From a virus, in the IMG/VR virus record IMGVR_UViG_3300008116_000323, positions 1 to 44,660 of that record: DNA of 44,660 nt; one strand, 5' to 3'. Each line of letters begins with the position of its first letter. The stretch's first letter is position 1. Of this stretch, positions 38,627 to 44,660 are shown in pieces. The notes under the pieces were generated by a model. The model did not search any database. It was not told the origin of the DNA and saw only the letters and a program-made list of their open reading frames with translations. A program made the position numbers and the translations under genes.

Positions 38627-38863
38627 TTATTCACTCATTATTACTACATCAGTCTTGCGACCATTAAAGTCACGAATACCTTCTTCAATATCTGATATCC
38701 ATGACATAAATACAGACCGAGAGAAGTTAAAGTTCACCCGACTAGCGACTAAGCAAAATATATCTATGGCTTGATATATTGCTTTGACTTTATCAGCATC
38801 ATTCTCGTCACGAAGTAATTTTCCAAATTCATTCGCAGCGATAATGAAATGTTTCTTAGTCAC
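38627..38863 (-). CDS. Hypothetical protein
   Basis: A 78-residue helical protein, MTKKHFIIAANEFGKLLRDE, with IYQAIDIFCLVASRVNFNF in the middle. The start overlaps the HTH gene upstream by four bases. Similar small helical proteins (HFIxxA..I) occur in phage early regions without assigned role. Confidence 0.6.
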   Translation of the reverse strand: MTKKHFIIAANEFGKLLRDENDADKVKAIYQAIDIFCLVASRVNFNFSRSVFMSWISDIEEGIRDFNGRKTDVVIMSE

Positions 38864-39117
38864 TTGACCTCCTTACTTTTTCTTCCTGGTTTTTGAGTCC
38901 GTGCAAGTTCAAGTAATTTCTGTATGTCCTCTTCTGAGTAAAGCCACACATCTAACTTGCCGACTTTCATCTTTCCCGAAGGTACACATAATCCGAGTCT
39001 GTGCCAACGCTTCAAGGTATCTACAGAACGCTGTACTTTCTGTGATGCCTTTGAACGCGTTAACCATTGTTCAGGAGTAATGTGTCCGATACCGTTTCCT
39101 GTGTTGTTTGTTTTCAC
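38860..39117 (-). CDS. MerR/excisionase-like HTH protein
   Basis: An 85-residue protein with GTG start at 39117 (AGGG upstream). The part ITPEQWLTRSKASQKVQRSVDTLKRWHRLGLCVPSGKMKVGKLDVWLYSEEDIQKLL has the winged-helix pattern of MerR/Xis-type domains: helix-turn-helix with TLKRW and wing, then Y-S-E-E-D-I. It ends in a basic tail (QKPGRKSKEVK). Likely a DNA-binding regulator; no integrase is present, so excisionase function is not implied. Confidence 0.75.
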   Translation of the reverse strand: MKTNNTGNGIGHITPEQWLTRSKASQKVQRSVDTLKRWHRLGLCVPSGKMKVGKLDVWLYSEEDIQKLLELARTQKPGRKSKEVK

Positions 39118-39121
39118 ACCG

Positions 39122-39676
39122 CTATCCCTTCTTCCTCTTCAGTGTTACTTTGCGTGCCATATCTTCTGCCTTCTTATTTAACACAGACATATCAATATTT
39201 TCAATATCTTCAATTGACATACCTGCCTCATCACCTTGGCGTGGTGATACTGGTGGGATATATGTAACGGTTGTAGCAGTAGGTGTTTTGACAGTACTCT
39301 TGACAGTTGGCTTCTGTCTGACTGTAGGTTTAACACCTTTGTATAGTTCACTTGTTGTAATCATTGGCTCACCAAGTTTTTCATGGCGTGCTTTGTAATA
39401 GAAATAAGTGACACTACGAGGTTGCACCATTCCGTTTTTGCATTCGCAAATCTTGAAGTAATTTGCACATTGCGAGCAAGTATCCCAAGCAATATGCCAT
39501 CCATCTTCTAGAATTGTCACCATGCACTTAACTTCTAGTGTGTCATTATCAACACGATAGTAAGTGTTAGGTAGCGGTGATGAGAAAGTGATGTTGCCAC
39601 GAACCTCATCTTCTACTGGATACAGTGTGTAATCGGGAAAGTCTTTATCCACGATACTTCTTGATTTTGTTTTCAT
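39122..39676 (-). CDS. Hypothetical protein with zinc knuckle and basic tail
   Basis: A 184-residue protein. Residues about 64-78 (DTCSQCANYFKICECKNG) hold four cysteines, C-x2-C-x6-C-x-C, probably one zinc. The middle is Thr/Lys/Pro-rich and repetitive (KPTVRQKPTVKSTVKTPTATT), and the C-terminus is basic (KKAEDMARKVTLKRKKG). The N-terminal 60 residues look beta-rich. A nucleic-acid-binding accessory is plausible; no family known. Confidence 0.6.
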   Translation of the reverse strand: MKTKSRSIVDKDFPDYTLYPVEDEVRGNITFSSPLPNTYYRVDNDTLEVKCMVTILEDGWHIAWDTCSQCANYFKICECKNGMVQPRSVTYFYYKARHEKLGEPMITTSELYKGVKPTVRQKPTVKSTVKTPTATTVTYIPPVSPRQGDEAGMSIEDIENIDMSVLNKKAEDMARKVTLKRKKG

Positions 39677-39841
39677 CTATTGCCCCTTTTCAATAGTGAC
39701 ATGAACTCCATATGTAGATAGTTCAGTCTTTGCCAACAAGCGAGCCATTGTCTTTTTAACAATGTCTAGTGCTTCATCTTCTGTAGCAGAAGGATGAACA
39801 TAAACTGGTACTTCCATCTTTACAAGATATTTACCACTCAT
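39677..39841 (-). CDS. Small hypothetical protein
   Basis: A 54-residue ORF, MSGKYLVKMEVPVYVHPSAT, helix EDEALDIVKKTMARLL and final strand STYGVHVTIEKG. This ferredoxin-like strand-helix-strand pattern recurs in 43779-43922 and 14437-14634. GGGAGAAAC precedes ATG at 39841 and the stop abuts the next gene. Confidence 0.6.
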   Translation of the reverse strand: MSGKYLVKMEVPVYVHPSATEDEALDIVKKTMARLLAKTELSTYGVHVTIEKGQ

Positions 39842-39850
39842 GTTTCTCCC

Positions 39851-40246
39851 CTACGCAGTAATCCGAATGTAGGGCTTACCCTCATTCTCAGTACTGCACT
39901 TAGCAACTGCTGTTGCACTAACCTCACCCGAAGCAATAAATGCTTCTAGTTTCTTCTTGTCAAGAACACGGCTGGATACCTTGTTCCATAGAGTTTCGCC
40001 AAGTGATTTCTTTAATCCAGTTTCATCTATCACAGTGCGATTGCTTTGTGAACGAGTCGCCTTGATACTACGACCACCTTTCACTTCTACTTCATGTGTC
40101 TTCACTTCCAGTGAATCAAGTGTCGCCACAATGCGCTGTTGAAGAGCATCAATAGTGTCTTCAAGTTCATCCTTCTGTCGGCGCAGTTCATCAAGAGCGA
40201 TAATGTCTTCATTTAACTGCATTTGAATTGCTTTCATTTTAGCCAT
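39851..40246 (-). CDS. Coiled-coil hypothetical protein
   Basis: A 131-residue protein. The N-terminal 45 residues form a heptad coiled coil (NEDIIALDELRRQKDELEDTIDALQQRI). The second half reads GLKKSLGETLWNKVSSRVLDKKKLEAFIASGEVSATAVAKCSTENEGKPYIRIT, a text common in actinophage early proteins. AAGGAG precedes ATG at 40246. The overall size resembles small DNA-end or recombination accessory proteins, but no identity can be claimed. Confidence 0.65.
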   Translation of the reverse strand: MAKMKAIQMQLNEDIIALDELRRQKDELEDTIDALQQRIVATLDSLEVKTHEVEVKGGRSIKATRSQSNRTVIDETGLKKSLGETLWNKVSSRVLDKKKLEAFIASGEVSATAVAKCSTENEGKPYIRITA

Positions 40247-40264
40247 TTTATATTTCTCCTTGGG

Positions 40265-40750
40265 TTATTGTTCTAGTAGATGGGCGATATAACTTAGTGG
40301 CAAAAATACTGCCGTACCTTGCAAGTAGCAATTGTGGAATCTAGTTCCCACCTTTGGCTCACTTGTAAGTTTTACTTTTAATCTTTTGTTACCTACACCT
40401 GTAACGATATAAGTAACGCCAGTCATGTACTTAGGATTAACGGTATAAGGCATTGCAAACTCCTTACCCTTGAATGCATCCTTTGGATAGTACTTACCCC
40501 GATAGACAAAATGATTAGTGTCACTTGTCAACAGAGATGCAGATACTGGTTGCACTTTGTTATCTGCGGTAGGCACTGGCGAATTGTTAGCCGATACATT
40601 GCCAGCAGGCTCATCACTAGCGAAAGGTGCATTAGGGTCATAGAACCCTTTCTTCTTTGGCGTGAATTGAGGTGGTGTCTGTTTAGTACCGCCCTGTGGT
40701 AATTGCATTGGAGTTGGTGTTGGTGCTTTTGGTGGATTACCCAATAGCAC
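40265..40750 (-). CDS. Hypothetical protein, Pro-rich N-terminus
   Basis: The start is uncertain: GTG at 40750 (followed by LLGNPPKAPTPTPMQLPQ) lies 11 bases after the VWA gene stop. Earlier in-frame codons would overlap that gene without RBS. The 161-residue product has a Pro/Gln/Thr-rich first half and a folded C-terminal domain (TNHFVYRGKYYPKDAFKGKEF, GVTYIVTGVGNKRLKVKLT, GTAVFLPLSYIAHLLEQ). No family recognised. Confidence 0.55.
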   Translation of the reverse strand: MLLGNPPKAPTPTPMQLPQGGTKQTPPQFTPKKKGFYDPNAPFASDEPAGNVSANNSPVPTADNKVQPVSASLLTSDTNHFVYRGKYYPKDAFKGKEFAMPYTVNPKYMTGVTYIVTGVGNKRLKVKLTSEPKVGTRFHNCYLQGTAVFLPLSYIAHLLEQ

Positions 40751-40760
40751 ATCACGCCTA

Positions 40761-42551
40761 TTAAATAGTGCGTGGATAGTCAAGAAATGCCAGTGCTGTA
40801 AGTACACCTGCATTATTCATTGACTGAATCAATTCATCATTACCTTCAACACCGTAATCACCATCCCACTCACCATCAGTAACGAAGAAGCAAATCTTGT
40901 TACCGCGCTGTGTGGCATCAAACACTTTGAGTGCTTGACGGATTGCATTGTTGGGCTGTGTGTTGTTATCTGAACCGAATACACGGAACTTAGATGAATC
41001 AGCCAAATCATCTTTGTCATATAGCAAGTGAGTAGAATCATTGAATGCAAGAACAGTTACATTTGCATTGATTGACTCTAGTGCAGACTTGATAACCCAC
41101 ATTGCCGTAGATGCTTCATGCATTCTGTAAGACATAGATGAACTGATATCAAGAAGAATCACTGCCTCAACTTCAGTACTGTCAATTTGACCTTCGCGGA
41201 ATGAGTCAAAGATTTCAGTGAAATCATCCCCACGCATTGCACGGTCAATATTTACACGACCTGCTGAGTTACGCGATTCCCAATATGGGTCAGCATCAGT
41301 ACGCAACTTTTTCAACTCGTAAGCAAATTCATCTACTAACAAGTTGTCTTCTGTATCAACTGGATGCTCAACATAACGGCGACTACTTAGATTGATAGTG
41401 ACTTCACCATCACCAGCAGTAATAGCCTCCTGCTTGTTCTTTGCATCAGCAATAACATCAGCAGACTGCATAACCTTATCTTTGATAACACTAAGAAGTT
41501 TCATAACCTCTTCATAGTTATCAGGTAGGTCAGTAGATACATCAGTATCGCCACCACTAACACCACCGTCAGATGGAGCAGAAGAATCTGAATCTGAATC
41601 ATCTTCATCTGAATCATCCGCATCAGAACCAGCACCACCTTCTGAATCAGACTCTTCATCAGCATCTTCATCAGTATCAGCATTGCCACTTCCGTTACCT
41701 TCTACAGAATCATCAGCATCAGACTCTTCATCAGTGTCTGTATCTGAATCATCATCAAGGTCTTCTGCATCACGCTCTTCCAACTCCTCATCAAGATAGT
41801 CAACAGCATCTTGTGTATCTTGCTGCTCGCCAACTGGCGCAGAACTACCTACAGATATGAGTGGTCGTTGACCACAGATATGACCAAATGGGTCTTTTGG
41901 CTTAACTAGATTTGTAGTTAAGAGGATGCGGTGGAATTTTTCCACTAACACAATTGCACGGTCATTATCAGTTGGGAAAACTAACTTACGATACTCGTCA
42001 ATTATTTTCTCAATCTGCTTGACATACTTTTGGTGTGCAAACTGTCTGCGGAACTCATTACGCATTGCAATCGGCAAGTAACGGCGACCATGCATGATAA
42101 TGAAATTAGCCTTCCAATCTTCAGGGCTATTTGTACAGTAACGAGTAAAAGTAGCAATGAAGTAAGGAATAGTCGCAGGATAGATAGCAGTAAGCATGGA
42201 CTCAATACGCTGGTCTTCCAAGATATTGAATGCATCATTCCATCCATTAGCCAAGACCTCAGTAACAATCTTGGTGTTCTTGCGAGGTGTGTACAAGACA
42301 TGACTCAACTCATGATAGTTGAACCCAGTGACTTGCACGATATCTTCAATCGTACCGATATTGTAAATACGGCTCGCATTGAATGTAATGTGGCGACCAT
42401 CAGACCATGCTGGTGCAGAGTTGTAATGGTCATCAACCACTGAACAAGATACTTCTTCCGCACTAAGAATTCTGTTAGCGCGTGCAAAGACACGACTCAT
42501 TGCTTCAAGTCGTGCAATGTGTTCATCACTTGACGGCATTAATGTAGTCAT
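40761..42551 (-). CDS. VWA-domain protein with N-terminal metallopeptidase-like region (MoxR partner)
   Basis: A 596-residue protein. Residues 1 to about 200 carry FNYHELSHVLYTPR with HELSH at 80-84, a zinc-protease-type motif seen at the N-terminus of bacterial VWA-like peptidases and CobT-type proteins. A long Asp/Glu/Ser acidic stretch covers about 245-345. The C-terminal VWA domain has the MIDAS motif DISSSMS (Asp468), plus AFNDSTHLLY and FFVTDGEWDGDYG. Adjacent to a MoxR ATPase, it forms the classic MoxR-VWA chaperone pair (RavA-ViaA, CobS-CobT like). AAGGAGG lies before ATG at 42551. The target may be a phage metalloenzyme or assembly complex; inference. Confidence 0.88.
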   Translation of the reverse strand: MTTLMPSSDEHIARLEAMSRVFARANRILSAEEVSCSVVDDHYNSAPAWSDGRHITFNASRIYNIGTIEDIVQVTGFNYHELSHVLYTPRKNTKIVTEVLANGWNDAFNILEDQRIESMLTAIYPATIPYFIATFTRYCTNSPEDWKANFIIMHGRRYLPIAMRNEFRRQFAHQKYVKQIEKIIDEYRKLVFPTDNDRAIVLVEKFHRILLTTNLVKPKDPFGHICGQRPLISVGSSAPVGEQQDTQDAVDYLDEELEERDAEDLDDDSDTDTDEESDADDSVEGNGSGNADTDEDADEESDSEGGAGSDADDSDEDDSDSDSSAPSDGGVSGGDTDVSTDLPDNYEEVMKLLSVIKDKVMQSADVIADAKNKQEAITAGDGEVTINLSSRRYVEHPVDTEDNLLVDEFAYELKKLRTDADPYWESRNSAGRVNIDRAMRGDDFTEIFDSFREGQIDSTEVEAVILLDISSSMSYRMHEASTAMWVIKSALESINANVTVLAFNDSTHLLYDKDDLADSSKFRVFGSDNNTQPNNAIRQALKVFDATQRGNKICFFVTDGEWDGDYGVEGNDELIQSMNNAGVLTALAFLDYPRTI

Positions 42552-42563
42552 GTGCTTACCTCC

Positions 42564-42674
42564 TTATTTCTCTTCTTCGTAGAACCAGTCAACGCCTTGC
42601 TCACCAAGTTCGGAAAGGTCTGCATCTGCATCAACCTCTACGACTTCGTATTCGTCATCAACTGATGATTTAAA
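42564..42674 (-). other. Candidate -1 frameshift site and acidic extension of the MoxR ATPase
   Basis: In the ATPase frame the heptamer T-TTA-AAT (42674-42668) is a canonical X-XXY-YYZ slippery site. A -1 shift there replaces nine 0-frame codons with 34 codons encoding SSVDDEYEVVEVDADADLSE and on to WFYEEEK. That frame stops at 42564-42566, immediately before AAGGAGG, the RBS of the VWA gene. A five-pair hairpin (TCATC-AGTT-GATGA) follows the site. Without the shift the gene leaves an 86-base gap that is otherwise coding-like. Confidence 0.6.
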
Positions 42675-43468
42675 GACATAATTGCTGAATTGATACCAAG
42701 TTCTTTGGTAATCTCTTCAAACTCCATCAACATATTTGTACTAAGTGGAGTCTTGATTGTGCCTTTACCAATTTCTTCACGAATCTGACCTGCCATATCA
42801 AGCAACGACTTAGAAGTAATAAGTTGTGCCTCAATAACTGGGTCATAGTCATACTGCAATTGAACAGCGAAGCGATTACGCAGTGCTTTGTTGAGGTCAC
42901 GCGTTCCTTCATAGTTAGGATTTTGTGTAGCGATAACAATGAAGTTATCGGGTGCAATGATGACCTCTGATTTGTGGTCGGTCAATGTAATAGAACGGCG
43001 TTTATCTAAGATTTCGTGAATCTCAAATAACTGGCGTTCAGATGCTGAATTTAATTCGTCAAGGATAACTAAGCCTCCATGACGGACAACATCAGTAAGC
43101 GCACCATCTTGCCAAGCAAAGTGACCATCCTCAGTAGGAATCATCTTGCCAAACAATGTGGACTTTTCAGTACCGACTGAAAATGAAATAACAATGGCTG
43201 GAATACCTCTTGATTCTGCCCAAGCCAATGCACCAGTTGTTTTACCACAACCAGTAGGAGATTCAATTAGAACATTACGCTTGTTACGCAATGCGTAATC
43301 AAACCACTCAAAGTCTAACTTCTCGCCGACTTTGCGATTGATGTACTTGTCTTCATAGCCACTAGGTACACTGGCTATCTCATTCTTATAGGTTGATTTA
43401 CCCACTTTGTTTTTCCCTTCAGTAGTTGTTGACTTACTGCGCTTTACTTTGTACTGGACTTTACTCAC
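42638..43468 (-). CDS. MoxR-type AAA+ ATPase
   Basis: The start is GTG at 43468 (SKVQYKVKRSKSTTTE), with GGAGG upstream and GTGA overlap with the preceding stop. The unshifted product is 276 residues. AAA+ features: Walker A SPTGCGKTT, Walker B GGLVILDELNSA, the segment VIATQNPNYEGTRDLNKAL including sensor 1 and LRNRF with the arginine finger. It matches the CobS/MoxR clade that works with VWA proteins, its next neighbour. The C-terminus ends abruptly in this frame (QLMTNTKS); a -1 frameshift would give a 301-residue protein with an acidic tail. Confidence 0.9.
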   Translation of the reverse strand: MSKVQYKVKRSKSTTTEGKNKVGKSTYKNEIASVPSGYEDKYINRKVGEKLDFEWFDYALRNKRNVLIESPTGCGKTTGALAWAESRGIPAIVISFSVGTEKSTLFGKMIPTEDGHFAWQDGALTDVVRHGGLVILDELNSASERQLFEIHEILDKRRSITLTDHKSEVIIAPDNFIVIATQNPNYEGTRDLNKALRNRFAVQLQYDYDPVIEAQLITSKSLLDMAGQIREEIGKGTIKTPLSTNMLMEFEEITKELGINSAIMSLNHQLMTNTKS

Positions 43469-43782
43469 TTGTTTACCTCCTTGGTAGTGATGCATTCAAA
43501 CTGGATTGAAACTTCACCAGTCTTTTCATTTATTAATTCCATGCCACCGTTGAATACTTCAATGGCACGATATGCTCTATCAATTTCATTCTGCTTCTTG
43601 GCAGCATGAAGATTGTCTATTAGAACATTTGCTTGCTCATGTGTTACACAAACTGGTTGATAGTTAGGTGTATTAGGAAAGAGCCAACTTAGTAACACGA
43701 TTATTAAGATTGCAGGAAAGAATGTAAATACAAACTTACCTCTTGGGGTTAACACTGACCAAAAGTTTTCTAAGCGATTCAC
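43465..43782 (-). CDS. Small single-span membrane protein
   Basis: A 105-residue protein with GTG start at 43782 overlapping the upstream stop (GTGA). The N-terminal helix is membrane-spanning (FVFTFFPAILIIVLLSWLFP, about 18-37), followed by a soluble helical domain (THEQANVLIDNLHAAKKQNEIDRAYRAIEVF) and beta end VSIQFECITTKE. The topology suggests a membrane-anchored soluble domain. No family recognised; it directly precedes the MoxR ATPase. Confidence 0.65.
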   Translation of the reverse strand: MNRLENFWSVLTPRGKFVFTFFPAILIIVLLSWLFPNTPNYQPVCVTHEQANVLIDNLHAAKKQNEIDRAYRAIEVFNGGMELINEKTGEVSIQFECITTKEVNK

Positions 43783-43922
43783 TTATTGCTCCCTTCTAGT
43801 AGTTTCCAATCAGATACGAATTCAGCATTATCAAGAAAATCTCTTGTTTGCTTGATTGCATCTTCGTATGATTCAGCCTCTCCAGTGAATGTGACTTCAA
43901 CTGTTATGTCGTATTGCGCCAT
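43779..43922 (-). CDS. Small hypothetical protein, first gene of the early operon
   Basis: A 47-residue ORF, MAQYDITVEVTFTGEAESYE, with a helix (DAIKQTRDFLDNAEF) and final strand SDWKLLEGSNK: a ferredoxin-like half-fold as in two other small genes here. Its RBS AAGGAGG lies in the loop/arm of a six-base-pair hairpin (ATTACC-AAGGA-GGTAAT). It follows the long non-coding region, so it is likely the first gene of the leftward operon. Confidence 0.65.
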   Translation of the reverse strand: MAQYDITVEVTFTGEAESYEDAIKQTRDFLDNAEFVSDWKLLEGSNK

Positions 43923-43923
43923 G

Positions 43924-43991
43924 ATTACCTCCTTGGTAATTGGTGTTTGGTCTAAACACCATAGAAGGACATAGACCTCATAAATCTATGT
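43924..43991 (-). promoter_or_regulatory. Leader hairpins with the RBS inside the last hairpin
   Basis: Three consecutive minus-strand stem-loops precede the first gene: ACATAGA/TCTATGT (43969-43991), GGTGTTT/AAACACC (43942-43960, seven pairs, five-base loop) and ATTACC/GGTAAT (43924-43940). The last places AAGGA of the Shine-Dalgarno in its loop and part of GGAGG in the stem. Translational control of the operon by RNA folding, temperature or a protein is suggested. Confidence 0.55.
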
Positions 43992-44016
43992 ACAACTAAA
44001 GAATTTAGAATTCTTG

Positions 44017-44045
44017 CTAGGTACATTCTCCGCAATGCTTGTCAA
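44017..44045 (-). promoter_or_regulatory. Candidate promoter (-35 TTGACA)
   Basis: A perfect -35 hexamer TTGACA (44040-44045 on the complement) lies about 120 bases upstream of the first gene of the leftward operon. The best -10 at 16-17 spacing is TACCTA/ACCTAG, a poor match. An activator-dependent promoter, or a promoter using a different -10, is possible. Confidence 0.35.
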
Positions 44046-44660
44046 CTTAGTATTTGGTTATCTGTGAGTTCTACTAACTAATCCATATCTATTAGGTGAC
44101 TACACTCGCTTCGTCTGCTACCTACAGTTTGTGTTATACGCTCCGCTTAGAACATTTCGTTACAACCTTGGCAGAATTATCGGCTCGCACCGACCAAGTG
44201 ATTGTTGGTTTGTATAGACTCGCTGTAAGCAACTGCTTGTGCTAGATATGCTTTCCTCACCCTTAGCAAACTTTGGGTTGGTAGTTCATTGAGTACTTGG
44301 TTTTGTGCCGACTGAATCGGTCTTGCTGTAACTCCACACCAAGTCGCATGGACTGTTACAGGCTCAACAGTTGGGGTACTTGACTACGCTCTCGGTCTTT
44401 CCCTCAGCCCCAGTTCCCAAATGTCACTCCGTCTGTCACTACGGTTTGGTTATCGCACCCTAATCGGTTATGGTCGTTTTTCGCTCCTAGATGCCTGTTG
44501 TGTAGAAGGCTATCGGTCTGAATCACACTCGCAAGTGAATCCGCATTCACAAGTAACAAACTTGATGTAGTCGGATTGTTCTGACTCTTAGGCAGTAACC
44601 GCGTTGGGCTGTTGAACTGCTGTTCTTTCACTCTATGTAGTTGTCAATGTCTTGCCTCGT

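Larger units (their letters stand above)
43923..44660 (-). other. Long non-coding region with many inverted repeats
   Basis: 738 bases with no convincing gene; the longest frame (44404-44631) has no RBS and low-complexity sequence. On the minus strand there are many hairpins: ACTTGGT/ACCAAGT (44295-44301 with 44338-44344) enclosing CCGA/TCGG, CTTGG/CCAAG (44167-44171 with 44194-44198) also enclosing TCGG/CCGA, and ACTGTT/AACAGT (44352-44371). AGACCGA occurs three times (44317-44323, 44392-44398, 44513-44519 on the complement). AGTGACA is repeated around GACGG. A replication origin, packaging region or structured RNA are the main options. Confidence 0.6.

Noticed and set aside
44404-44631. 75-codon minus-strand frame in the long non-coding region
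   Set aside because: GTG start without RBS, low-complexity Asn/Ser/Leu sequence, and stem-loops overlap it.

Overview
The window looks like 44.7 kb of a tailed double-stranded DNA phage (Caudoviricetes) infecting an actinobacterium. Phage hallmarks are large and small terminase subunits, a portal fused to a MuF head-morphogenesis domain, an r1t-type holin and collagen-like and Mtd-type fibre proteins. Actinobacterial hallmarks are a WhiB regulator, a DUF7455 zinc protein and an MSMEG_6728-family protein. The AT-rich composition would fit a freshwater actinobacterial host rather than a high-GC soil one; that is inference. I found no integrase, no complete tRNA and no CRISPR array. Essentially every credible gene is on the minus strand, so the functional order runs from the right end to the left end. 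Genes are tightly packed, with many ATGA, GTGA and TTGA stop/start overlaps. At least fourteen genes shorter than 60 codons are listed.

Right end (44660-43923): about 740 bases without a convincing gene, rich in inverted repeats. It ends in a TTGACA element and a run of hairpins, the last of which holds the ribosome binding site (RBS) of the first gene. 43922-36598 is an early block: a MoxR AAA+ ATPase with a probable -1 frameshift, a VWA/metallopeptidase partner, HTH proteins, a sigma-region-4-like protein, an MSMEG_6728-family DNA-repair-like protein and many small ORFs. 36586-32557 holds a NADAR glycosidase, a secreted lysozyme-like protein, a gp32-like ssDNA-binding protein with an acidic SAP-containing tail, a structured intergenic region with an anti-Shine-Dalgarno loop, and a secreted Pro/Thr-rich protein.

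32530-22491 is the replication/recombination block: a short DnaE-type polymerase, a DNA methyltransferase, a RecA-like ATPase with a small nuclease overprinted on its 3' end, a Cas4-like nuclease, a RuvC-like resolvase, a ParB-DUF4417 fusion and a very basic histone-tail-like protein. A strong terminator at 22445-22471 closes it. 22395-17948 contains a cysteine-rich protein, a JAMM protease, WhiB, an HTH protein plus metallophosphoesterase pair, and a DUF4406/DUF6378 fusion.

17870-1 is the late region: small terminase, small structural and zinc-ribbon proteins, a fibre cluster (one gene apparently frameshifted), large terminase, portal-MuF, a zincin metallopeptidase, an R-S-E ADP-ribosyltransferase, then holin and a DUF2746-like membrane protein. 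Capsid and tail-tube genes are not seen and probably lie beyond the left end. The most unusual part is the portal-MuF / metallopeptidase / ADP-ribosyltransferase cassette. Two of its proteins share a linker module and end in toxin-like enzymatic domains, which suggests effectors packaged in the virion.
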